A stretch of DNA of 6,360 nt, taken from contig CAAENL010000064.1 in NCBI GenBank assembly GCA_900757335.1, positions 1 to 6,360 on the forward strand, in the 5' to 3' direction. Under the pieces are notes generated by a model, which ran no database searches, was not told the DNA's origin, and worked only from the letters and a program-made list of their open reading frames with translations. Numbering within the stretch: position 1 is the stretch's first letter; every line of letters begins with the position of its first letter. Shown here piece by piece: positions 1 to 4,635 of the stretch. Source of the stretch: Clostridia bacterium. Lineage in GTDB: Bacteria > Bacillota > Clostridia > Oscillospirales > Acutalibacteraceae. A program made the position numbers and the translations under genes.

Positions 1-149
1 GGATATTGATCTCCTTCAAATCCTCGTTCTGCAGGATACTGATCTCCTTCAAATCCTCGTTCTGCAGGATACTGATCTCTTTCAGATTCTCCTTCTGCAG
101 GATATTGATCTCCTTCAAATCCTCCTTCTGCAGGGTACTGATCTCCTTC
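1..149 (-). repeat. 33-bp tandem repeat inside secreted protein 1
   Basis: Four full 33-bp units (149-117, 116-84, 83-51, 50-18) and part of a fifth (17-1) are read on the minus strand. Each encodes E-G/R-D-Q-Y-P-A-E-G/R-G/E-F/S. A degenerate partial unit precedes them at about 150-170. Each unit carries CTGCAG. The array continues past the window edge. Its length is a multiple of three, so copy-number change would keep the frame. Confidence 0.95.
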
Positions 150-557
150 AAGTTTCCCTCCTGCAGCAACGTTTGACCAGTTTCTAGGACGTTTTTTTGG
201 TGGCATTGCTTCTGAGTTTTCGTTTTCATCATCGCTTTTTTCGTCACCGCTTTCTTCATCATCACCTTTGTAGCCGCTATCGTGGTTTCTTTGATGTTTT
301 TCGAGAGTTTCTGAAGATGCACCTAGAAGTGGCAATAATAATTCTTCTAATTCATATGTCGGTGATAGTGGTGGTTGTTCTTGCTGTTGCCGCCATTCTT
401 TTTCTTCTTGTTGGGTAAGTGGTAGTAAAGGTTCGTTGCAAGTAAGACCTTTTTCTGGTGACTTGGTAGATTCACCACTTGCTTTGACAGGTGATAAATT
501 TAAAGCTAATGCTGTGCTTGATAAAAGTGTTGCTAAAGTTTTTAATAATTTTTTCAT
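1..557 (-). CDS. Secreted repeat protein, paralog 1 (C-terminus beyond window)
   Basis: The frame is open from the ATG at 557 to the left window edge, giving 185 codons with no stop. Residues 1-26 form a signal peptide (basic MKK start, hydrophobic core, likely cut after VKA). There is no cysteine at the cut, so it is not a lipoprotein. Residues 27-118 are polar and acidic (TKSPEKG, LTQQEEKE, DSGYKGDDEES). A short basic patch PPKKRPRN follows at 119-126. From residue 137 an 11-residue repeat EGDQYPAEGGF, with G/R and F/S variants, runs to the edge. AAGGAG seven bases before the ATG supports the start. The N-terminal 110 residues match the gene at 705-1643, so the two are paralogs. I do not recognise the family. 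Secretion is well supported, but the role (surface, matrix or host interaction) is open. Confidence 0.85.
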   Translation of the reverse strand, partial: MKKLLKTLATLLSSTALALNLSPVKASGESTKSPEKGLTCNEPLLPLTQQEEKEWRQQQEQPPLSPTYELEELLLPLLGASSETLEKHQRNHDSGYKGDDEESGDEKSDDENENSEAMPPKKRPRNWSNVAAGGKLEGDQYPAEGGFEGDQYPAEGESERDQYPAERGFEGDQYPAERGFEGDQY

Positions 558-563
558 TAATTA

Positions 564-569
564 TCTCCT
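564..569 (-). promoter_or_regulatory. Ribosome binding site of secreted protein 1
   Basis: The minus strand reads AAGGAG seven bases before the ATG at 557. The site and its spacing are identical in front of the paralog at 1643, which fixes both starts. Confidence 0.85.
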
Positions 570-574
570 TAACG

Positions 575-595
575 ATTATATTATGATAATATAAT
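575..595. promoter_or_regulatory. Perfect palindrome at predicted transcription start of paralog 1
   Basis: Two 10-bp arms, ATTATATTAT and ATAATATAAT, are exact inverted copies around a central G at 585. It overlaps the edge of the -10 box and covers the predicted start. It recurs unchanged at 1661-1681. It could be an operator for a dimeric regulator or a hairpin at the 5' end of the mRNA. Its AT-only make-up leaves chance as an alternative, though conservation in both copies may simply reflect recent duplication. Confidence 0.5.
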
Positions 596-622
596 TATAT
601 AAAAAAACTGTTATAATGTCGA
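594..622 (-). promoter_or_regulatory. Sigma-A type promoter of secreted protein 1
   Basis: The -35 TCGACA (622-617) and -10 TATAAT (599-594) are separated by 17 bases on the minus strand. The paralog's promoter at the same place has the full consensus TTGACA, so this copy differs at one base of the -35 box. Confidence 0.75.
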
Positions 623-656
623 ACTAAATTGATACTTTTTGAATATTTAAATTTTT

Positions 657-695
657 AAAAATAAAAGATAACACACCGTTTGGCATGTTACCTTT
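657..695 (-). terminator. Rho-independent terminator after secreted protein 2
   Basis: On the minus strand a 14-bp stem (695-682 pairs with 677-664, three G-U pairs) closes an AAAC loop and is followed by TTTTATTTTT. It begins nine bases past the stop codon at 705-707. A nearly identical copy lies at 1737-1775. Confidence 0.85.
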
Positions 696-704
696 GTTTG
701 AAAT

Positions 705-1643
705 TTAATTAGCTGTAACTGTATATTCACGAACTGGTACGTCATTAAGAAGAAATGTTATTGTTAATTTTTTTCTATAAAATAATACTTTAACAAAATT
801 TGCTTCAATAAATGTGTCAGGCATTTCGGGATCGACGGTGCCAAAAAGTATGGGAATGTCAGAAAGTGACAAATGGTGAGTAATATCATAAATATCTATC
901 AAATCTTTAACTAAAAATAAGATTTCAAATAACTCGGGGCTACATAATTGACGTTTTGGAAATAATTCATTTTTTAGAAATTTTATTGATCGTTGCTTAC
1001 CCCGAACTTCACGTTCAACCTCCTCTCGTGTAACAAGTCCACCCTGCATGGTGAAAGTAAAATCAAAAGGGGAATGATCGGAAATATACAATATACTTTC
1101 CCACACTTTTATAGTTTCTAGATATGGATCTTCTTCTTCGCTTTCTTCTTCGCTTTCTTTTTTTTCTTTATTTTTTTGCTTTCTTCTTTGCTTTCTTCTT
1201 TGCTTTCTTCTTTGCTTTCTTTTTTTGCTTTCTTCTTTGCTTTCTTCTTCGCTTTCTTTTTCGCTTTCTTTTTTGCTTTCTTCTTCGCTTTCTTTTTCGC
1301 TTTCTTTTTTGCTTTCTTCTTCGCTTTCTTCCTTGTCACCTTCGTAGCCGCTATCGTAGTTTTCTTGATGTGATTCGAGGTTTTCTGAAGATGAGTTTGG
1401 CATTTCCGAAGATGACTTTTCTTCCTCTGTCGGTGATAGTACTGATTGTTCTGGTCGTTTCGAATGTCGCTGCAATTCTTTTTCTTCTTGTTGGGTAAGT
1501 TCTTCTTGTCGTAAACGTTTGTTGCAAGTAGAACCTTTTTCTGGTGACTTGGTAGATCCCCTACTTGCTTCAACCAGCGATAAATTTGGAACTAATGCTG
1601 TGATTGATAAAAGTGTTGCTAAAGTTTTTAATGATTTTTTCAT
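705..1643 (-). CDS. Secreted Glu/Ser/Lys-repeat protein, paralog 2
   Basis: This is a complete 312-residue protein. Residues 1-26 are a signal peptide ending VEA, with no lipobox. Residues 27-104 match the polar linker of the left paralog (STKSPEKG, LTQQEEKE, LSPT, DSGYEGD). Residues 105-171 are a repeat built from EESK/KESE units, interrupted at about 142-156 by an Arg/Lys/Gln block made by reading the same DNA repeat in a shifted frame. Residues 173-312 form a non-repetitive mixed hydrophobic and polar domain (from DPYLETIKVW to VREYTVTAN) that I do not recognise. The gene has its own promoter, AAGGAG site and terminator, so it is a one-gene unit. It was presumably made by tandem duplication with the left gene. 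Secretion is likely, but the function is unknown. An error in a homopolymer could mimic the frame change. Confidence 0.85.
   Translation of the reverse strand: MKKSLKTLATLLSITALVPNLSLVEASRGSTKSPEKGSTCNKRLRQEELTQQEEKELQRHSKRPEQSVLSPTEEEKSSSEMPNSSSENLESHQENYDSGYEGDKEESEEESKKESEKESEEESKKESEKESEEESKEESKKRKQRRKQRRKQRRKQKNKEKKESEEESEEEDPYLETIKVWESILYISDHSPFDFTFTMQGGLVTREEVEREVRGKQRSIKFLKNELFPKRQLCSPELFEILFLVKDLIDIYDITHHLSLSDIPILFGTVDPEMPDTFIEANFVKVLFYRKKLTITFLLNDVPVREYTVTAN
1131..1331 (-). repeat. Short tandem repeat encoding EESK/KESE, with an out-of-frame block
   Basis: Degenerate 12-bp units (GAAGAAAGCAAA, GAAAGCGAAAAA and relatives) fill 201 bases. Between the seven-T run at 1220-1226 and the T runs at 1158-1165 and 1171-1177 (plus-strand view), the units are read one base out of phase and give RKQR repeats instead of EESK. 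Such repeats are prone to slipped-strand change. Confidence 0.9.
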
Positions 1644-1649
1644 TAATTA

Positions 1650-1655
1650 TCTCCT
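1650..1655 (-). promoter_or_regulatory. Ribosome binding site of secreted protein 2
   Basis: AAGGAG on the minus strand lies seven bases before the ATG at 1643, the same as in the left paralog. It selects this ATG as the start. Confidence 0.85.
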
Positions 1656-1660
1656 TAACG

Positions 1661-1681
1661 ATTATATTATGATAATATAAT
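1661..1681. promoter_or_regulatory. Perfect palindrome at predicted transcription start of paralog 2
   Basis: This is the same 10-bp-arm inverted repeat as at 575-595, centred at 1671, between the -10 box and the ribosome binding site. It is a possible operator or 5' mRNA hairpin. Confidence 0.5.
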
Positions 1682-1708
1682 TATATAAAAACACTGTTAT
1701 AATGTCAA
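1680..1708 (-). promoter_or_regulatory. Consensus sigma-A promoter of secreted protein 2
   Basis: TTGACA (1708-1703), a 17-base spacer and TATAAT (1685-1680) on the minus strand match the consensus at all twelve positions. This predicts strong expression unless the palindrome at the start site is a repressor target. Confidence 0.85.
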
Positions 1709-1736
1709 ACAATACTTTTTGAATATTTGAATTTTT

Positions 1737-1775
1737 AAAAATAAAAGATAACACACCGTTTGGCATGTTATCTTT
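1737..1775 (-). terminator. Rho-independent terminator upstream of paralog 2
   Basis: The same 14-bp stem with an AAAC loop and T tail as at 657-695. One G-U pair of that copy is a Watson-Crick A-T pair here. On the plus strand the stem is followed by TTTGTTTTTT, so it could act in both directions. On the minus strand it would stop transcripts from the promoter at 1860-1888 or read-through from the 5S gene. Confidence 0.75.
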
Positions 1776-1859
1776 GTTTTTTAGAAGATAAAACTAAAGC
1801 TGAAAATTTAGAGGTTTTTTCATTATAATTTTACTTAATATTTGTGATATAGTCGTTTG

Positions 1860-1888
1860 ATTGTACACTAACAAATTGCTAATGTCAA
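1860..1888 (-). promoter_or_regulatory. Orphan sigma-A type promoter
   Basis: TTGACA (1888-1883), a 17-base spacer and TACAAT (1865-1860) on the minus strand. The predicted transcript from about 1853 meets the terminator at 1737-1775 after roughly 115 bases. It contains only a nine-codon frame (ATG at about 1821, MKKPLNFQL) without a ribosome binding site. It may be a small RNA promoter or the relic of a deleted paralog gene. The surrounding 1776-1960 shows no gene. Confidence 0.45.
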
Positions 1889-1926
1889 CAATAAAATAAA
1901 ATTCCACCGATTAGGAGAAGCTAAGG

Positions 1927-1958
1927 AAAAAATATTTTATTTACTTTAGAAAATAAAA
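1927..1958 (-). terminator. Possible AT-only terminator after 5S rRNA
   Basis: On the minus strand TTTTATTT (1958-1951) pairs with AAATAAAA (1942-1935) across an 8-base loop, followed after two bases by TTTTTT (1932-1927). The T-rich stretch directly after the 5S end stem could itself act as the stop signal. The stem is weak, since it has no G-C pair. Confidence 0.4.
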
Positions 1959-1960
1959 AA

Positions 1961-2076
1961 GTTGGCACTTTCCTATTTTCCCGGGTCGTTACCAACCAAG
2001 TATCTTCGGCATCGCCAAGCTTAACTACCGTGTTCGAGATGGGAACGGGTGTACCCTTGACATCATCAGCACCAAC
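1961..2076 (-). rRNA. rrf: 5S ribosomal RNA
   Basis: Read on the minus strand, the 116 bases carry the conserved 5S core CACCCGTTCCCAT, CGAACACGG and AGTTAAGC, and the GATACTTGG segment. The ends pair as helix I: GTTGGTGCT at 2076-2068 with AGTGCCAAC at 1969-1961, nine pairs including two G-U. Length and structure are normal for bacteria. The gene stands alone: its own promoter lies directly upstream and the next gene there, zapA, is divergent, so it is not the tail of a 16S-23S-5S operon. Ends are set from helix I and may be off by a few bases. Confidence 0.95.
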
Positions 2077-2083
2077 GTAATAC

Positions 2084-2112
2084 AGTATAACTCTGTCAAA
2101 AGAAATTGTCAA
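2084..2112 (-). promoter_or_regulatory. Promoter of the 5S rRNA gene
   Basis: TTGACA (2112-2107), a 17-base spacer and TATACT (2089-2084) on the minus strand put the transcription start at about 2077, right at the first base of the 5S RNA. The fit of start and mature end argues for a dedicated promoter with little or no 5' leader. Confidence 0.8.
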
Positions 2113-2220
2113 CACTTTTTTGAAAAAATTTTTTAATTTGTGTTTTTGCATATATTTTTCTTGTTGGTTGCCTGAATAAAATCAATAATGTTTAAAAAAG
2201 TTTTATGAGTAAATATTTAA

Positions 2221-2249
2221 TTATTTTATTTTCCACAATATAGTATAAT
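2221..2249 (+). promoter_or_regulatory. Probable promoter of zapA
   Basis: There is a perfect TATAAT at 2244-2249, 42 bases before the zapA start, with only a weak -35 match (TTATTT at 2221-2226, 17-base spacer). It points away from the 5S promoter, so 2077-2291 holds a divergent promoter pair. GAGAGGA at 2277-2283 is the ribosome binding site. Confidence 0.5.
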
Positions 2250-2291
2250 GAATCTGTTCAAAAAACACTTGAGAAAGAGAGGACGAAATAA

Positions 2292-2528
2292 ATGGCTGAA
2301 CACAGCATAAGGATAAATATAGACGGTGCCAAGTTTAGCGTTCGAACAGAGGAAGATATGAATTACGTAAATTCTTTGGCGGACGAAATCAATAATATGA
2401 TACAAAAGGTAAAATCGGAAAATCCGGGACTTAGTGCCTCTATCGTTAATGCACTTGTAATGATGGATTTATGCGACAGAGTTCACAAGGCCGAAAGCAA
2501 GGTTTCGAACAAGAAAAAACAGCAATAA
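2292..2528 (+). CDS. zapA: Cell division protein ZapA
   Basis: ZapA binds FtsZ in the cytoplasm and promotes bundling of FtsZ protofilaments at the division ring. This 78-residue protein shows the family layout. A beta-forming N-terminus (IRINIDGAKFSVRTEED, residues 6-22) leads into a helix (MNYVNSLADEINNMIQKV, 23-40). The motif NPGLSASIVNALVMMDLCDR (44-63) then leads into the start of the coiled coil. The tail ends at residue 78 with KKKQQ, so the C-terminal coiled coil used for dimer or tetramer contacts is shorter than in most relatives. The start is supported by GAGAGGA eight bases upstream. It is transcribed alone, with dut 261 bases further on. Confidence 0.85.
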   Translation: MAEHSIRINIDGAKFSVRTEEDMNYVNSLADEINNMIQKVKSENPGLSASIVNALVMMDLCDRVHKAESKVSNKKKQQ

Positions 2529-2789
2529 ATGTTTTAAAAATTTAAATGTTAAGATTATTTAATTCATAAATGGCAATATTTATTATAATTTATTGAATTT
2601 AATCGAGATTTTGTGAGATGATATTTTGAAATATTGTGTTTTAAATCTCAAAATGTTGAAAGTCTTGTGGAAAATGAGGAAAACTTTTTTGAAAAACTAA
2701 AAAATACCCTGAATAAAGTGCCGATATACCGTTTTTTACAAGGATTATTTTAAAATAAACACTAAAATGTTGATAAAAAAGGTGATAAT
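2529..2789 (+). other. zapA-dut intergenic region with possible gene remnant
   Basis: No complete gene is visible. A frame is open from 2622 to a TAA at 2751-2753 (43 codons; its end reads KLKNTLNKVPIYRFLQGLF). It looks protein-like but has no ATG and no ribosome binding site at its TTG (2634) or GTG (2667) codons, so it may be the 3' remnant of a lost gene. Upstream, GAGATTT (2605-2611) and AAATCTC (2643-2649) enclose a second inverted repeat, ATATTT (2621-2626) with AAATAT (2629-2634), a nested AT-rich hairpin without a T tail. No convincing dut promoter was found. Confidence 0.35.
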
Positions 2790-3251
2790 GTGGAAAATAA
2801 AAGTCAATCCCTTAGCGTGTTAAATTTTTGTAAAATATCCGAAGAAGCTCGAACTCCGAAAAGAGCTACTTCGGGTTCTGCCGGAGCCGATCTTTGTGCG
2901 TGCATTGATTCTCCAATAACTTTAGAGCCGGGGAAACGCGTTTTGGTGCCTACCGGAATAGCAATTGCTCTTCCTGAAAGCAATTATGCAGCGTTTATTT
3001 TTGCAAGAAGCGGACTTGGGGTTAAGCATGGAATTACTCTTTCGAACGGTGTGGGAGTCATAGACAGCGATTACAGAGGAGAGCTTCGTGTAGGTCTTTG
3101 CAATCTAGGGAATGAGCCATATACAATTAATTGTGGAGAAAGAATAGCACAATTAGTTGTAATGAAAGTTGAAAATTTTTCTTTTTCGGAAGTTTCGAGT
3201 CTTGATTCTACCGAGCGAGGAACAGGAGGATTTGGTTCTACAGGAAGATAA
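2790..3251 (+). CDS. dut: dUTP diphosphatase (dUTPase)
   Basis: It hydrolyses dUTP to dUMP and diphosphate in the cytoplasm, which keeps uracil out of DNA and feeds thymidylate synthesis. All five motifs of the trimeric dUTPase family are present in order: SAGADL (30-35), ARSGLG (72-77), [13 protein letters not shown] (86-98, with the catalytic Asp92 and the uracil-binding Tyr95), GERIAQLV (116-123) and the flexible C-terminal [10 protein letters not shown] (143-152). The length of 153 residues is typical. The start is GTG at 2790, with AAGGTG five bases upstream. The ATG at 2788 is out of frame and soon stops. A second copy of its last 64 codons lies 43 bases downstream. Confidence 0.96.
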   Translation: MENKSQSLSVLNFCKISEEARTPKRATSGSAGADLCACIDSPITLEPGKRVLVPTGIAIALPESNYAAFIFARSGLGVKHGITLSNGVGVIDSDYRGELRVGLCNLGNEPYTINCGERIAQLVVMKVENFSFSEVSSLDSTERGTGGFGSTGR

Positions 3252-3294
3252 CTTTATAACATGTAAAACGAAATTACTCTTATAGCTAAGTCAA

Positions 3295-3489
3295 GTCATA
3301 GACAGTGATTACAGAGGAGAAGTTCGTGTAGGTCTTTGCAATCTAGGGAACGAGCCATATACAATTAACTGTGGAGAAAGAATAGCACAATTAGTTGTAA
3401 TGAAAGTTGAAAATTTTTCTTTTGCGGAAGTTTCGAGTCTTGATTCTACCGAGCGAGGAACAGGAGGATTTGGTTCTACGAGCAGGTAA
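3295..3489 (+). pseudogene. Partial second copy of dut (3' end)
   Basis: These 195 bases align without gaps to 3057-3251, from the GTC codon of VIDSDYRGE through the stop codon. I count 10 differences (about 95% identity). Six are silent, and the others change Leu to Val, Ser to Ala and Gly to Ser. The frame is intact over 64 codons and holds motifs III-V, but motifs I and II are absent. A TAG precedes it in frame at 3283 and no start codon or ribosome binding site lies at its head, so it is very unlikely to be translated. It may come from unequal recombination with a slightly divergent dut allele. Confidence 0.9.
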
Positions 3490-3553
3490 TTTTATGAAAT
3501 TGAAAAAAGTACATTAATATATTGTGAAATACTAATCTTTATGATCTTATTTG

Positions 3554-3562
3554 TGATATAAT
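3554..3562 (+). promoter_or_regulatory. Extended -10 promoter of the mre operon
   Basis: TG-A-TATAAT is a perfect extended -10 element, with the start expected near 3569, about 35 bases before mreB. No good -35 box is found, as is common when the TGn extension is present. The dut remnant directly upstream suggests that mreB does not rely on dut transcription. Confidence 0.6.
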
Positions 3563-3586
3563 TTAACGAAAAGTTGTGGTAAAACC

Positions 3587-3592
3587 AGGAGG
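3587..3592 (+). promoter_or_regulatory. Ribosome binding site of mreB
   Basis: A perfect AGGAGG stands 11 bases before the ATG at 3604. The spacing is a little long, but no nearer in-frame start exists and the protein begins exactly where MreB proteins do. Confidence 0.75.
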
Positions 3593-3603
3593 AAAATCAG
3601 TAA

Positions 3604-4611
3604 ATGTTTTCAAAAGAGATAGGTATAGATTTAGGTACAGCAAATACTTTGGTATTTGTAAAAGGAAAAGGAATAATAAGAAGAGAGCCGTCTGTGGTAG
3701 CCGTAGACGTCAGAAATGACGCGGTGCTTGCAGTCGGAGCCCAGGCAAAGGAAATGATAGGCAGAACACCGGGCTCGATTGTAGCGGTAAGACCCCTCAA
3801 AGACGGCGTTATAGCTGACTTTGACATAACAGCGAGCATGCTTAAATATTTCATATCAAAAACGGTTAGAAGTATGTTCTTCAGCAGACCGCGAGTAATT
3901 ATATGTATACCGTCGGGCGTAACGGAAGTCGAAAGAAGAGCCGTAGAAGACGCTGCAAAGCAAGCGGGAGCGGGAATAGTCGATTTGATTGAAGAGCCTA
4001 TGGCAGCTGCGATAGGAGCAGGTCTTCCTGTTTCCGAACCAACTGGAAGTATGATTGTAGACATCGGAGGAGGAACTTCTGAAGTCGCAGTTATATCTTT
4101 GGGCGATATCGTAACCGCGACGTCTGAGCGAGTAGCAGGAGATAAACTTGATGAAGCCATTGTTTCGTATGTCAAACGCAAGTACAATCTGCTCATAGGC
4201 GAACGCACAGCCGAAGACATAAAAATAAAGATCGGTTCTGCTGTTCCTTACGAAGGCGAGGGCGAAATGAATATTAAAGGAAGAAACCTCATGGATGGAC
4301 TTCCGAAAAATATAGTAATAACAGCCGAGGAAGTTCGAGAAGCTCTTTCGGAGCCGCTTAAGTGCATTGTAGAAGCCGTTAAGAGTACGCTTGAGAACAC
4401 TCCTCCAGAGCTTTCGGCGGATATTATCGACCACGGAATAACCATTACCGGCGGCGGAGCACTTCTCAGAGGCATTGATACCTTAATAGCAAACAATACT
4501 CACATGCCCGTTCACATTGCGGAAAAACCTTTGGACTGCGTCGCGGACGGTACGGGAAAATGTCTTAATGTGTCTTGGCCGAAAGGTTACAGCGGAAAAA
4601 GACTGAAGTAA
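3604..4611 (+). CDS. mreB: Rod shape-determining protein MreB
   Basis: This bacterial actin homologue polymerises on the inner face of the membrane and positions the elongasome that builds lateral peptidoglycan. The 335 residues match the normal family length. Nucleotide-binding segments are visible: phosphate-1 loop [10 protein letters not shown] (6-15), IADFDIT (70-76), the [11 protein letters not shown] segment (130-140) with the catalytic Glu region, phosphate-2 loop [12 protein letters not shown] (152-163) and the adenosine motif [10 protein letters not shown] (281-290). The N-terminus MFSKEIG is short. It is the first gene of the mreBCD-PBP2 cluster and mreC follows after 24 bases. Codon use is richer in G and C than in the secreted genes at the left. 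The family also includes Mbl and MreBH, which cannot be separated by sequence alone, but the mreCD context favours MreB. Confidence 0.97.
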   Translation: MFSKEIGIDLGTANTLVFVKGKGIIRREPSVVAVDVRNDAVLAVGAQAKEMIGRTPGSIVAVRPLKDGVIADFDITASMLKYFISKTVRSMFFSRPRVIICIPSGVTEVERRAVEDAAKQAGAGIVDLIEEPMAAAIGAGLPVSEPTGSMIVDIGGGTSEVAVISLGDIVTATSERVAGDKLDEAIVSYVKRKYNLLIGERTAEDIKIKIGSAVPYEGEGEMNIKGRNLMDGLPKNIVITAEEVREALSEPLKCIVEAVKSTLENTPPELSADIIDHGITITGGGALLRGIDTLIANNTHMPVHIAEKPLDCVADGTGKCLNVSWPKGYSGKRLK

Positions 4612-4635
4612 AAATTTGAGCGGGGTGTAAAATAA

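Larger units (their letters stand above)
558..696 (-). repeat. Duplicated upstream block, copy 1
   Basis: From the ATG of paralog 1 to the terminator hairpin, this stretch is almost the same as 1644-1776. The differences are a few substitutions and a 6-base indel near 623-632. It holds the ribosome binding site, palindrome, promoter and terminator of the preceding unit, so the duplicated segment spanned the boundary between adjacent gene copies. Confidence 0.9.
1644..1776 (-). repeat. Duplicated upstream block, copy 2
   Basis: This is the counterpart of 558-696, covering ribosome binding site, palindrome, promoter and terminator hairpin. The terminator here no longer follows a paralog gene, which suggests that a third copy once stood upstream and was lost, or that the hairpin now ends another transcript. 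Confidence 0.9.

Noticed and set aside
1..149. CRISPR array
   Set aside because: The 33-bp units are contiguous with no unique spacers and keep a protein reading frame.
197..418. Plus-strand open frame rich in Leu, Phe and Val opposite secreted protein 1
   Set aside because: It is the complement of the polar, acidic minus-strand gene, which has the signal peptide, promoter and ribosome binding site. No such signals exist on the plus strand.
477..557. Lipoprotein signal in the secreted paralogs
   Set aside because: Neither protein has a cysteine at the predicted cleavage site. The shared cysteine is at residue 40, well inside the mature part.
1118..1573. Lys/Ala-rich minus-strand frame and Phe/Leu-rich plus-strand frames (1124-1498, 1176-1373)
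   Set aside because: These are shifted or antisense readings of the same short repeat. The minus-strand one matters only as the frame a slip would enter.
1921..2151. 76-codon minus-strand frame
   Set aside because: It runs through the complete 5S rRNA gene and its promoter, so it is a chance frame over an RNA gene.
3295..3489. Functional second dUTPase or short peptide gene
   Set aside because: There is no start codon or ribosome binding site at its head, an in-frame TAG lies just upstream, and motifs I and II are missing.
3490..3553. Terminator between the dut copy and mreB
   Set aside because: Only weak AT-rich inverted repeats are present, with no stem followed by a T tract.
3597..4220. 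207-codon frame antisense to mreB, and others at 3856-4434 and 4248-4496
   Set aside because: MreB on the plus strand has all family motifs. The antisense frames lack a ribosome binding site and have no recognisable protein features.
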